From: Ramlibacter humi
GTDB lineage: Bacteria > Pseudomonadota > Gammaproteobacteria > Burkholderiales > Burkholderiaceae_C
NCBI RefSeq assembly: GCF_004681975.1
Contig: NZ_SMLK01000002.1
Location: forward strand, 186,001 to 250,000
Reading direction: 5' to 3'
DNA length: 64,000 bases
The position numbers were made by a program, and so were the translations under genes. Positions within the stretch are counted from its first letter, which is position 1, and every line of letters starts with the position of its first letter. Shown in pieces: positions 44,924 to 53,476 of this stretch. The notes under the pieces were generated by a model, which did no database searches, had not been told where the DNA came from, and saw only the letters and a program-made list of their open reading frames with translations.

Positions 44924-45792
44924 GCCGCTTCCAGCAGTTCTATGCACTGACCAAGCCGCGCGTGGTGCAGCTGATCGTGTTTTGCGCGGTCATCGGCATG
45001 GTGCTGGCCGTGCCGGGCGTTCCCACCGGCGACGACCTGCGCATCGCCGCCTTCGCCGCCTTCGGCATCTGGCTGGTGGCGGGCGCGGCCGCGGCGTTCA
45101 ATTGCCTGATCGAAAAGGGCATCGACGCCAAGATGCGCCGCACCGCATGGCGGCCCACGGCCAAGGGCGAGCTCTCGGACGTGCAGACGCTGGTGTTCTC
45201 CATCGTGCTGTGCACCGCCGGCTCCGTGCTGCTGTACGTCACCGTGAACCCGCTGACCATGTGGCTGACCTTCGCCACTTTCGTCGGTTACGCGGTGATC
45301 TACACCGTGGTGCTCAAGCCGCGCACGCCGCAGAACATCGTCATCGGCGGCGCTTCGGGCGCGATGCCACCGGTGCTGGGCTGGGCTGCGATGCGCGGCG
45401 ACGTGGGGCCCGAGGCGCTGGTGCTGTTCCTCATCATCTTCCTGTGGACGCCGCCGCACTTCTGGGCGCTGGCGCTGTACCGCGTGGAGGACTACCGCAA
45501 GTCCGGCCTGCCCATGCTGCCGGTCACGCACGGCAGCGAGTTCACGCGGCTGCAGATCCTGCTGTACACGCTGGTGCTGTTCGCCGCCTGCCTGCTGCCT
45601 TTCGCCATCGGCATGAGTTCGTGGCTGTACCTGGCCGCGGCGCTGGTGCTCAGCGCCGGCTTCACCTGGTACGGCTTCCGCCTTTGGCGCGACTACTCCG
45701 ATGCGCTCGCGCGCAAGACTTTCCGGTTCTCGCTGGTCCACCTGAGCGTGCTGTTCGCGGCGCTGCTGGTGGACCATTACCTGCTTTTCTGA
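44920..45792 (+). CDS. ctaB: Protohaem IX farnesyltransferase (haem O synthase)
   Basis: A 290-residue UbiA-type prenyltransferase with about nine helices. The prenyl-diphosphate/Mg motif region is [19 protein letters not shown], and the second is [16 protein letters not shown]. It adds farnesyl to haem B, making haem O for CtaA. The ATG overlaps the ctaA stop (ATGA). A SCO gene follows after 10 bp. Confidence 0.94.
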   Translation: MSRFQQFYALTKPRVVQLIVFCAVIGMVLAVPGVPTGDDLRIAAFAAFGIWLVAGAAAAFNCLIEKGIDAKMRRTAWRPTAKGELSDVQTLVFSIVLCTAGSVLLYVTVNPLTMWLTFATFVGYAVIYTVVLKPRTPQNIVIGGASGAMPPVLGWAAMRGDVGPEALVLFLIIFLWTPPHFWALALYRVEDYRKSGLPMLPVTHGSEFTRLQILLYTLVLFAACLLPFAIGMSSWLYLAAALVLSAGFTWYGFRLWRDYSDALARKTFRFSLVHLSVLFAALLVDHYLLF

Positions 45793-45802
45793 GGGGATGC
45801 CC

Positions 45803-46387
45803 ATGCAACGCCGCCTCGTGCTCGCCACCTTCGCCGCCGCCGCGCTTGCCGCCTGCGGCGAGAACAAGCCGCAGTTCAACGCCATCGATCTCACCGGCGC
45901 CGACTACGCCAAGGACTTCTCGCTGCCCGACACCGACGGCAAGGTGCGCAGCCTGTCCGACTTCCGCGGCAAGGTCCCGGTGGTCTTCTTCGGCTACACG
46001 CAGTGCCCCGACGTGTGCCCCACCACGCTGGCCGAGATCGCGCAGGCCAAGCAGATCCTGGGCGCCGACGGCGCGAAGGTGCAGGGCATCTTCATCACGG
46101 TGGACCCGGAGCGCGACACGCCGCAGGTGCTGAAGGCCTACATGGCCAACTTCGGCCCCGACTTCATCGCGCTGCGCGGCACGCCCGAGCAGATCGCCAC
46201 GCTCGCGAAGGACTTCAAGGTCTACTACAAGAAGGTCGAAGGCAAGAGGCCCGGCACCTACACCATGGACCATTCGGCGGCCAGCTTCGTGTACGACACG
46301 CAAGGGCGCCTGCGCCTGTACACGCGCTACGGCAGCGGCCCGCAGGCGCTGGCTGGCGACCTGAAGCAGCTGCTCGCGCAAGCCTGA
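45803..46387 (+). CDS. SCO1/SenC family copper chaperone lipoprotein
   Basis: A 194-residue periplasmic protein with a lipobox (LAAC, C18) and the thioredoxin-like SCO fold. Copper ligands are C68 and C72 in CPDVC and H157 in YTMDHSAAS. It loads the CuA site of CtaC. I chose the ATG at 45803 because GAGGGG lies about 6 nt upstream of it; the ATG at 45797 abuts that sequence. Note that SenC here is an older family name unrelated to the selenoneine senC. Confidence 0.92.
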   Translation: MQRRLVLATFAAAALAACGENKPQFNAIDLTGADYAKDFSLPDTDGKVRSLSDFRGKVPVVFFGYTQCPDVCPTTLAEIAQAKQILGADGAKVQGIFITVDPERDTPQVLKAYMANFGPDFIALRGTPEQIATLAKDFKVYYKKVEGKRPGTYTMDHSAASFVYDTQGRLRLYTRYGSGPQALAGDLKQLLAQA

Positions 46388-46394
46388 GGGCGGC

Positions 46395-47216
46395 GTGGTC
46401 CAGCACCTGCTTGCAAGGCGTGGGGCGGCCCGCATCGCGCTGATCCCGCCCGAGGTGCTGGAGGCGCTCAACGCGGGGCTGGTGCCCACCGTCAACCTCA
46501 ACGAGTTCCTCGCGCTGGACCTGCCGCGGCTGGCGTCCAGCGTCGCCGGCCACATCGGGCTGGATGCGCGGTCGGAGCGGCTCGTGGACACGCTGGCGAT
46601 GCTGGCCGCGTTCAAGCCCCTGAAGCGCCACCACCACATCGCGCTGGCGCTGTACGACCTGGCCGGCGCGCATCCGCGTCCGGACGACGTCGCCGACGCC
46701 ATCGCGCGCCATCCCAGCGACATCGCGCGTTCCTGGGCCGCGCAGTGGGTCGGCTACTCGGGGCTGGCGCTCCCGCAGAAGCTGGCATCGGTGCGGCGGT
46801 TCGCGGCCGACCCGCATTTCGGCGTGCGCGAGATGGCGTGGCTGGCAGTGCGCGACGAGGTGGTGCGCGAACCATCCACGGCGATCACGCTCCTTGACGA
46901 TTGGGTGCGTGATAGCGATGCCAACATCCGCCGCTTCGCCAGCGAACTCACGCGGCCGCACGGCGTGTGGTGTGCTCCGGTGCCCGCGCTGAAGGCCGAA
47001 CCCTGGCTCGCGCTTGCATTGCTGGACCCGCTGAAGTCGGACGCGAGTCTCTACGTGCGCAATTCTGTCGCCAACTGGCTGAACGACGCCAGCCGCACGC
47101 AGCCGGAATGGGTGCATGAAGTCTGCCGGCGCTGGACGCGCGAGTCGCGCACGCCGGAGACGGCGTACATCGCGCGCCGCGCGCAGCGCACGCTGATGAA
47201 GAAAGCGCCGGACTGA
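46395..47216 (+). CDS. HEAT-repeat protein similar to DNA alkylation repair AlkD family
   Basis: A 273-residue helical repeat protein starting at a GTG 7 bp after the SCO stop. Repeated blocks such as FGVREMAWLAVRDEVVREP, DANIRRFASELTRP and LYVRNSVANWLNDASRTQPEWV match the AlkD/AlkC HEAT-like fold. I cannot identify the catalytic Asp/Trp set of true DNA glycosylases with confidence, so repair activity is uncertain. It is probably read through from the oxidase operon, and a terminator sits at its stop. Confidence 0.75.
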   Translation: MVQHLLARRGAARIALIPPEVLEALNAGLVPTVNLNEFLALDLPRLASSVAGHIGLDARSERLVDTLAMLAAFKPLKRHHHIALALYDLAGAHPRPDDVADAIARHPSDIARSWAAQWVGYSGLALPQKLASVRRFAADPHFGVREMAWLAVRDEVVREPSTAITLLDDWVRDSDANIRRFASELTRPHGVWCAPVPALKAEPWLALALLDPLKSDASLYVRNSVANWLNDASRTQPEWVHEVCRRWTRESRTPETAYIARRAQRTLMKKAPD

Positions 47217-47227
47217 CCGGCGCTTTT
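47202..47227. terminator. Terminator hairpin shared by two convergent genes
   Basis: AAAGCGCCGG and CCGGCGCTTTT flank a 5-nt loop that contains the stop codon of the HEAT-repeat gene. It ends 2 bp before the stop of the convergent Bug gene, so it can serve both strands. Confidence 0.75.
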
Positions 47228-47228
47228 C

Positions 47229-48239
47229 TTATTCGGCCTTGATGCCGCGGGACTGGATCACTCCGCCCAGCAGCGCGGTGTCGGCCTTGATGCGGTTGGC
47301 CAGGCCCTCCGAAGACGTGCCGGCCACCTGCCAGCCTTGCTGGAACAGCTTGGCCCGCACGTCGGGCGTGCGCGAGATTTCGCTGATCAGCGACGACAGC
47401 TTGTCCACCAGCGGCTTGGGCATGGACGCGGGCGCGGCCGCGGCGGTCCAGATCTCCAGCTGGAAGCCGCGGGTGACGCCGCTCTCGTCCAGGCTGGGGT
47501 ATTCGGGCACCAGCGAACTGCGGCTGGCCGACGTGACGCCGATGGCCTTGAGCTTGCCCGCGCGGATCTGCACCGCGGCCAGGCCGGGCGGCAGCAGCGA
47601 CAGCTGGATCTGGCCGGCGATCATGGCGTTGATCACCTGCGGGTTGCCGGGGTACGGCACGTGCACCGGGTTGATGTTGGCGCGCGCCTTCAGCAGCTCC
47701 ATGCCGATGTGGCCGACCGTGCCCACGCCCGGCGAGCCGTAGCTCCACTTGTCGCCGGCGTTGCGTGCCGCGGCGAAGAATTCCTGCGCGTTGTGCCCCG
47801 GCGCATTGGCAGGCGCGGTCAGCAGCAGCGGCGCGGTGCCGATCAGGCTGATGGGCGCCAGGTCCTTCACCGGGTCGTATGGCGTCGCCGGGTTCAGCAG
47901 CTTGGCGATCGTCATGTTGCCGTTGATCATCACGCCGATCGTGTGCAGGTCGGTCGCCTTCACCACCGCGTCGGCGGCGATGTTGCCGCTGGCGCCAGGA
48001 CGGTTGTCGACGATCACGGGCTGTCCCAAAGCCTTGGACAGCGGCTCCGCGATGGTGCGCGCCACCAGGTCGGGCGTGGACCCGCCCGGGAAGCCGACGA
48101 GGATGCGCAGCGGTTTGCTGGGCCAGTTGGCCGGCATCGCGTCGGCGCTGTTGCGCGGAGTCTTCTGCGCGAGCGCGGCGCTGGAGGCGGCGGACAGCGC
48201 CAGGGTCAGCGCGGCCCGCCGGTGGAGGGAATACGTCAT
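47229..48239 (-). CDS. Tripartite tricarboxylate transporter substrate-binding protein (Bug family)
   Basis: A 336-residue periplasmic binding protein with a signal peptide (MTYSLHRRAALTLALSAASS). Family signatures are WPSKPLRILVGFPGGSTPDLVARTI, QPVIVDNRPGASGNIAADAV and SYGSPGVGTVGHIGMELL. The ligand is probably a carboxylate. No membrane partners (TctA/TctB) are encoded nearby, as is usual for the many orphan Bug proteins of Burkholderiales. The ATG at 48248 is an alternative start. Confidence 0.92.
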   Translation of the reverse strand: MTYSLHRRAALTLALSAASSAALAQKTPRNSADAMPANWPSKPLRILVGFPGGSTPDLVARTIAEPLSKALGQPVIVDNRPGASGNIAADAVVKATDLHTIGVMINGNMTIAKLLNPATPYDPVKDLAPISLIGTAPLLLTAPANAPGHNAQEFFAAARNAGDKWSYGSPGVGTVGHIGMELLKARANINPVHVPYPGNPQVINAMIAGQIQLSLLPPGLAAVQIRAGKLKAIGVTSASRSSLVPEYPSLDESGVTRGFQLEIWTAAAAPASMPKPLVDKLSSLISEISRTPDVRAKLFQQGWQVAGTSSEGLANRIKADTALLGGVIQSRGIKAE

Positions 48240-48279
48240 GGCCAACATGCTACCGTGATCGCGGCGCACCGCCCGCCAG

Positions 48280-49992
48280 TCAGGTGTTCAGCGCTCGGAT
48301 CTGCTTGCGTGAGTCGGGCGGGAAGGCCGACAGCGTTTCCGCCACCCATTGCAGGATGGACTCGGCGTCCGGCGGACCGGCCGGCAGCATGGCGATGACG
48401 ACCTGCAGCTTCAGCGTCAACCCATTGGGCAGCGCCTGCGCCTGCCGCAGTCCGCTGGCCACGAGTTGCTGCGCTCGGCTGGTGGCGACGTCCGGCGTGG
48501 TGGGGCCTTCCAGCACCAAGGCGAAGTCGCGTTCGCCCACCCGTGCGGCCATGTCCATGTCGCTGGCGGCGCGGCGCAGGTGCGATGCGGCGACCACCAG
48601 CGCGCGGTCCAGCGTCTCGCGGCCGTACTCGGCGGTGATGACGTCGTGGTTGGCGAGCCTCACACCCAGCAGGGCGCAGGCGTGCTTCTGGCTGCGCGCG
48701 CGAGCCAGGACGTCTTCCAGCCGCGGCATCAGCGTGCGCAGGTCGGCCAGGCCGGTGAGGGCGTCCGATTTCGGCAGGGCCGAGGCGCGCGCCTGCGCCT
48801 CGCGCCGCCGCGACCCGCGCAAGGTCATGGCGTAGAAGAGGATGGGCATCTCCACCGCTGCCCCGATTGCCAGGCCGTAGCGCGTGAAGATGGAATTGGG
48901 GATCAGGCCGAAGCCGCGCGCCAGCGGGAACAGCGCCATCACCATCACCGGCACGAAACCCAGCGCGATCAGCCGGATGTCGGGCTGGTCGCCGCGCTGC
49001 CACACCAGCCCGATCAGCGCCGACACGACCACCAGCGCCGCCGAGGTGAGCATCAGCCGGGCGACGAAGATCGGCCGGCTGGGCGTCCAGGTGTCGAACA
49101 GCACCGCCACCAGCAACGCGAGGATCAGCGCCCAGACGACGAGGTTCAGCACGCGCGAGAAGCGGGCGGGCTCGGTCACGACCTGGACGAACCACAACGC
49201 CGCCACGGCCGACAGCCCCGGCAGCAGGAAGGTGGAACTGGCGTTCCAGTCCAGCCAGCGGTCCCACAGGTGCTGGGCGCCGATGCCGAGGTAGGCGACC
49301 TGCCCGAGCGTGAAGATGATCAGGTAAACCGCGTAGGCGAGGAAGTTGCGGTCGCGGTACAAGGCCGCGTTGGCCAGCGCCACCACGGCCAGCAGCGCCG
49401 CGATGCCGAAGTACGCGCCCATCAGGAGCTGCTCGCGCTCGCGCGCGGCCAGCAGCTCGGCCTGGCTGTACAGCGTGAGCTCGGCGCCGAAATCCACCCG
49501 GTCATGCTCGACGCGCACGTAGTACGTCATGGGCGCGCCGGTGTTCGCGAGCTCGAAGGTCGGCAAGCGGCCCGGCACCGGCCAGCGCGATACCGGCACG
49601 CTGTCGCCGGCTTCGAGTGCAACCCAGCGGCCGTCGGCGGCGCGGCGGAACAGCTGCACCCGATCGATGCCGGAGGAGCTGAGCGTCACGTACCACGGTT
49701 TGCTGTCGCGCATGTCGACGTCGAAGCGCAGCCAGAGCGCCTTGCCGTCCAGGCGGTGCTGCTTGCCCGGCGGCCGGGTGGCCCAAGGCAGCGACGCGGC
49801 TTCCGCGACGATCTCTTCCACCTTGTATTCGCGGCCCGGCTCTTCCCAGAACTGCACGAGGCCATCCAGCGGAAGCACGCCGTGCTCGCTGGGCAGGACC
49901 ACGACGGGGAGACGGGGCTGGGCCGAAGCCAGGCCGCAGGCCAGGACGGCCAGCGCGGCAAGCCAGCGGATGACGATGAGACAGCCTCTCAC
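48280..49992 (-). CDS. 7TMR-DISM sensor protein with degenerate GGDEF domain
   Basis: A 570-residue inner-membrane receptor. It has a signal peptide (1-24), a periplasmic DISM-type beta-sandwich (about 30-175, WLRFDVDMRDSKPWYVTLSSSGIDRVQLF), seven helices (about 190-400) and a C-terminal GGDEF fold (about 410-550). The domain entry reads DALTGLADLRTL, and the active-site loop is GERDF in place of GG(D/E)EF, so diguanylate cyclase activity is doubtful. It may bind GTP or c-di-GMP as a regulator. It lies downstream of the rpoH terminator with its own promoter. Confidence 0.85.
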   Translation of the reverse strand: MRGCLIVIRWLAALAVLACGLASAQPRLPVVVLPSEHGVLPLDGLVQFWEEPGREYKVEEIVAEAASLPWATRPPGKQHRLDGKALWLRFDVDMRDSKPWYVTLSSSGIDRVQLFRRAADGRWVALEAGDSVPVSRWPVPGRLPTFELANTGAPMTYYVRVEHDRVDFGAELTLYSQAELLAAREREQLLMGAYFGIAALLAVVALANAALYRDRNFLAYAVYLIIFTLGQVAYLGIGAQHLWDRWLDWNASSTFLLPGLSAVAALWFVQVVTEPARFSRVLNLVVWALILALLVAVLFDTWTPSRPIFVARLMLTSAALVVVSALIGLVWQRGDQPDIRLIALGFVPVMVMALFPLARGFGLIPNSIFTRYGLAIGAAVEMPILFYAMTLRGSRRREAQARASALPKSDALTGLADLRTLMPRLEDVLARARSQKHACALLGVRLANHDVITAEYGRETLDRALVVAASHLRRAASDMDMAARVGERDFALVLEGPTTPDVATSRAQQLVASGLRQAQALPNGLTLKLQVVIAMLPAGPPDAESILQWVAETLSAFPPDSRKQIRALNT

Positions 49993-50038
49993 GGCCGGGA
50001 TTGTCTCCGGTTTCCCGGCAATGGCCCTCCAGGCTCGG

Positions 50039-50088
50039 CGTGCCCCGAAAAAAAGCCCGGCAGCTGCCGGGCTTTTTTTCGGGGCACG
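50039..50088. terminator. 50-bp perfect palindrome, bidirectional terminator after rpoH
   Basis: The 25-bp arms are exact reverse complements with no loop bases between them. Each half contains a 7-A or 7-T run next to GCCCGGCAG/CTGCCGGGC. It begins 6 bp after the rpoH stop on the minus strand. It has the form of an intrinsic terminator working in both directions. Confidence 0.85.
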
Positions 50089-50093
50089 CCCGT

Positions 50094-51029
50094 TCAGGCG
50101 AACGCGGCCAGCGACTTGCGCATCTTCTTCATGGCCGCCGACTCGATCTGGCGGATGCGCTCGGCCGACACGCCGTATTCGGCGGCCAGCTCGTGCAGCG
50201 TCATGCCGCCGGAGCCGTCGTCGTTGACCTTCAGCCAGCGCTCTTCCACGATGCGGCGGCTGCGGGCGTCCAGGCCTTCCAGCGCGGCGGCGATGCCGTC
50301 GGTGGCCATCACGTCGCGCTGCTGCGATTCCAGCACCGCCGTGGGTTCCTGCGTGGCGTCGGCCAGGTAGGCGATGGGGCCGAAAGCCTCTTCGCCGTCG
50401 TCGGCCGGGCCGGGGTCCAGCACCACGTCGCCGCCGGACATGCGCGTTTCCATCTCGATGACTTCTTCGCGCTTGACGTTCAGCTCGCGCGCCATGACCT
50501 CGATCTGCGCGTCGGTCAGCGTGTCGCGGTGCGTGGCCGCGCCTTCGTCGTCCTTGAAGCCCTGCTTCATCGAGCGCAGGTTGAAGAACAGCTTGCGCTG
50601 GGCCTTGGTCGTGGCGACCTTGACCATGCGCCAGTTCTTCAGGATGTACTCGTGGATCTCGGCCTTGATCCAGTGCAGCGCGTAGCTGACCAGGCGCACG
50701 CCCTGGTCAGGGTCGAAGCGCTTGACCGCCTTCATCAGGCCGATGTTGCCTTCCTGGATCAGGTCGCCGTGGGGCAGGCCGTAGCCCAGGTATTTGCGCG
50801 ACACCGACACCACCAGCCGCAGGTGCGACAGCACCAGCTTCCCGGCCGCTTCCAGGTCGTTGTCGTCCTTGAGCTTGCGCGCGAATTCGCGCTCCTCGTC
50901 CGCGGTGAGCATCGGCAGGCGGTTCACCGCCGAGATGTACGCGTCCAGGTTGCCCAGCGAAGGAACCACGGCCCACGGGCTGGCCACGGCCAGCGCGCGG
51001 CCAGGGGCTGCCATAGAGGCTGCTGTCAT
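50094..51029 (-). CDS. rpoH: RNA polymerase heat-shock sigma factor (sigma-32)
   Basis: A 311-residue sigma factor directing heat-shock promoters. Region 2 has GLPHGDLIQEGNIGLMKAVKRF and RLVSYALHWIKAEIHEYILKNWR. The RpoH box QRKLFFNLR, unique to sigma-32, follows, and region 4.2 is LHELAAEYGVSAERIRQIE. I chose the ATG at 51029, which has GGAG about 8 nt upstream. The frame is open to an ATG at 51062, but the codons in between contain that ribosome-binding site. A perfect CIRCE operator lies 34 bp upstream. Confidence 0.95.
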   Translation of the reverse strand: MTAASMAAPGRALAVASPWAVVPSLGNLDAYISAVNRLPMLTADEEREFARKLKDDNDLEAAGKLVLSHLRLVVSVSRKYLGYGLPHGDLIQEGNIGLMKAVKRFDPDQGVRLVSYALHWIKAEIHEYILKNWRMVKVATTKAQRKLFFNLRSMKQGFKDDEGAATHRDTLTDAQIEVMARELNVKREEVIEMETRMSGGDVVLDPGPADDGEEAFGPIAYLADATQEPTAVLESQQRDVMATDGIAAALEGLDARSRRIVEERWLKVNDDGSGGMTLHELAAEYGVSAERIRQIESAAMKKMRKSLAAFA

Positions 51030-51063
51030 ACCGGGTGCTCCTTTCATGTCCGATTTCTGCATA

Positions 51064-51090
51064 TTAGCACTCGGTTAGAGAGAGTGCTAA
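51064..51090 (-). promoter_or_regulatory. CIRCE operator (HrcA-binding site) upstream of rpoH
   Basis: TTAGCACTC-N9-GAGTGCTAA, a perfect match to the CIRCE consensus in both arms and in spacing. It lies 34 bp before the rpoH start. HrcA repression of the heat-shock sigma gene is implied. hrcA itself is not in this window. Confidence 0.92.
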
Positions 51091-51208
51091 AGCGGGAGTT
51101 CCCCGCCGAGCCAGGCCGGCAAAGGAACAGAATGGACCCCAATCGGCTGGAGGCGTTCCCGGCAGACCTAGCGGTTATCGCTATGGCGGCGATAGTGTGC
51201 GCCAACAA

Positions 51209-51670
51209 CTACCAGCGGATGCCCAGCTTGCGGAAGGCCAGGCTCAGCACGAACATGGGGCCGACCAGCAGGTACTGCAAGTCCTCAAAGAACGAAGGCT
51301 TCTTGCCCTCCAGCTTGTGGCCGACGAACTGGGCGATCCAGGCCAGCACGAAGATCACGGCCGAAATCACCAGCACCTGGTCGCCCATGGCGCGCACCAG
51401 CAGCAGGCCGATGGCCGAAACCACCGCCATGGCGACCAGGAACACCACCGACAGCCGGGCGTAATAGACGAGGCTGCCGATGACCAGCGCATACGCCACC
51501 CACGGGTGGATGGCCCACAGCAGGCCCAGCAGGCTGAGCATGATCAGCGGGATGGCCACGCAGTGGATGGCTTCGTTGGTAGGCTGGCGGTGGCTTTCGC
51601 CGTAGTGCGCGAGCAGCGTGTCGACCCGGCGCGGGGCGGCGCCGGCTTCCGGTTCGGTGGCGGTTTGCAT
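51209..51670 (-). CDS. Mpo1-like (DUF962) membrane protein
   Basis: A 153-residue protein with four hydrophobic helices. It has the family block LLAHYGESHRQPTNEAIHCVAIPLIMLSLLG and the C-terminal HKLEGKKPSFFEDLQYLLVGPMFVL. The yeast relative Mpo1 is an Fe(II)-dependent dioxygenase acting on 2-hydroxy fatty acids; the histidines that bind iron are plausibly H in LAHYGESHRQ, H in IHCV and H in GHKLEG. Bacterial function is not established. It diverges from cutA, with 34 bp between starts. Confidence 0.85.
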   Translation of the reverse strand: MQTATEPEAGAAPRRVDTLLAHYGESHRQPTNEAIHCVAIPLIMLSLLGLLWAIHPWVAYALVIGSLVYYARLSVVFLVAMAVVSAIGLLLVRAMGDQVLVISAVIFVLAWIAQFVGHKLEGKKPSFFEDLQYLLVGPMFVLSLAFRKLGIRW

Positions 51671-51704
51671 GGGAGTCTCCTGATACGTTCTGGACAATCG
51701 CAGG

Positions 51705-52019
51705 ATGGACATTCTGAGCCTGACGACGACGGTTGGGAACCTTGAAGACGCCAACCGGCTGGCCCGCGCACTGCTCGCCGAGCGGCTGGCGGCCTGCGTG
51801 CAGGTGGAACAGGGCCTGCTGTCGCACTACCGGTGGGAAGGCCGCAGCTGCGAAGACCCGGAGGTGCGGCTCACCGTCAAGACGCTGCCCCGGTTGCGGG
51901 CCGCGCTGGAAGCGTTCCTCGCCGGGCACCACCCCTACGACGTGCCGCAACTTCTGTGGCATGTGGACGAAGCCAGCCCCGCGTATGCGGACTGGGTGCG
52001 CGGCGAAGTCCGGCCCTAG
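51705..52019 (+). CDS. cutA: Divalent-cation tolerance protein CutA
   Basis: A 104-residue trimeric PII-like protein. It has the typical TTVGNLEDANRLARALLAERLAACVQV, HYRWEGR, E-x-RLTVKT and HPYDVPQLLW signatures. It is linked to copper tolerance in E. coli, although a direct metal role is debated. The region 52020-52141 before the next gene shows no clear feature. Confidence 0.93.
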   Translation: MDILSLTTTVGNLEDANRLARALLAERLAACVQVEQGLLSHYRWEGRSCEDPEVRLTVKTLPRLRAALEAFLAGHHPYDVPQLLWHVDEASPAYADWVRGEVRP

Positions 52020-52141
52020 CGGCCCGCCGCCGCAGCGTGTGCTTACAAGGTTGATGAGAACGGGCCATGCCTCGCGCATGCGCCCTCGGGAGACTGCGGC
52101 CTCCCTCTTACGGCGCGTGGCGCGCCCCAGTACTCATCAGC

Positions 52142-53470
52142 ATGAAACGCAGGCATCTCTTGCAGGGCACCGGCGCGTCGGCCCTGTCCGTTCTCGTCTC
52201 GGCATGCGGCGGCGGTGGCGCCGGTGGCGGATCGCCGCAGGCGCCGGCCGCCACGCCCGATCACGTCGCGGGCCCGGCGCCGGGCCCAAGTCCGGGACCA
52301 GGTCCCGGCCCGCGGCTTCCCTGGGTCACGGCGTACTACGCCGGCTACTTCTGGCAGGTTGGCGAACTGCAGCAGCCGCAGTACGTCGACATGACCGCGA
52401 TGACGCACTACGTGTTCGCCCGCTGCGCGCCGGGCGGCGGCTCGCTGGGCGGCGCCGGCGGTGACCTGGTGTACGGCGCGGGCACCGCTGCCGAGGCCGA
52501 CAACCCGTTCGGTCCCGGCTTCATCGCACTGGGCGATCCGGGCAACCGCAGCGTCGAGACCTTCCTGCTGGACCGCGCCCGCGCGGCCGGCACCAAGGCG
52601 CTGCTGATGGTCGGCGGCATGGGCGACGGCGCCGGCTGGGAGCTGTCCACCAACGCGGCCAACCGCGCCCGGTTCGTAGGCAACCTGCTGGACTACCTCG
52701 ATGCGCATGGCTACGACGGCGTCGACATCGACTGGGAAGACAACCTCGACACCACCGCATGCCGCGACCAGCTGCGCCTGCTGCTGCAAGACCTTCGCGC
52801 CGCCAGTCCGCTGCGCGCGCGCTGGGCTTCGTCGCCGCTGATCATCACGTTCCCGGGCTACGCGCTGAACATGAACACCGATGCCGTGGAGCCCTGGAAG
52901 GTGGAGATCGCGTCCCTGGTGGACCAGTACAACCTGATGAGCTACGGCATGGCGTACGACGCGCCCGGCTGGGCCACCACGTTCTTCTGCGCCATCGGGG
53001 GCGAGACGGTGAACACGCCGATGGACCTGGAGACCAGCATCGCCGCCTACGTCGCCGCCGGCGTGCCGGCGGACAAGCTGGGCATCGGCATCGGTTTCTA
53101 CGGCATCGCCTACCCGCCGCCATTGGATGGCCCACGCCAGCTCATTCCTCCGGGCGTCTTCGTCGAGAGCAACGACCTGGACTGGTGCTACCGCAACATG
53201 GTCGCCCGCGGCTACCTTTCCGCGGGCACCGAGGTGTGGGACAGCCAGGCGCAGATGCACTACCGCAGCTACCCCGGCGGTTTCACACCCGCTGGCGGGG
53301 GCTACACCGCGGGCATGACCAGCTACGAAGACCCGGCCAGCATCGCCGCCAAGGGCGCATGGGTGCGCTCGCGCGGCCTGGGCGGCGCCATCGTCTGGCT
53401 GGTGAACTACGGCACCACCGACGGCGTGGACAACCCGCTGATGGACGCCGTGAAGGCGGCGTTCCGCTGA
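52142..53470 (+). CDS. Glycoside hydrolase family 18 (chitinase-like) lipoprotein
   Basis: A 442-residue exported protein. The N-terminus has two Arg (MKRRHLLQ) and a lipobox-like VSAC followed by a Gly run. A Pro/Gly-rich linker (GPAPGPSPGPGPGP) follows, then a TIM barrel. The catalytic motif DGVDIDWE ends in the acid E199. YNLMSYGMAYD and the end GGAIVWLVNYG match GH18 barrel strands. It could hydrolyse chitin, peptidoglycan or glycoprotein glycans. I chose the ATG at 52142 for the signal sequence; the upstream frame is non-coding. It converges on selD (6 bp apart). Confidence 0.87.
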   Translation: MKRRHLLQGTGASALSVLVSACGGGGAGGGSPQAPAATPDHVAGPAPGPSPGPGPGPRLPWVTAYYAGYFWQVGELQQPQYVDMTAMTHYVFARCAPGGGSLGGAGGDLVYGAGTAAEADNPFGPGFIALGDPGNRSVETFLLDRARAAGTKALLMVGGMGDGAGWELSTNAANRARFVGNLLDYLDAHGYDGVDIDWEDNLDTTACRDQLRLLLQDLRAASPLRARWASSPLIITFPGYALNMNTDAVEPWKVEIASLVDQYNLMSYGMAYDAPGWATTFFCAIGGETVNTPMDLETSIAAYVAAGVPADKLGIGIGFYGIAYPPPLDGPRQLIPPGVFVESNDLDWCYRNMVARGYLSAGTEVWDSQAQMHYRSYPGGFTPAGGGYTAGMTSYEDPASIAAKGAWVRSRGLGGAIVWLVNYGTTDGVDNPLMDAVKAAFR

Positions 53471-53476
53471 CGGCGC

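Noticed and set aside
45803-46387. Selenoneine senC
   Set aside because: SCO1/SenC is an unrelated copper chaperone family; the selenium-cluster senC corresponds to selD at 53477-54550.
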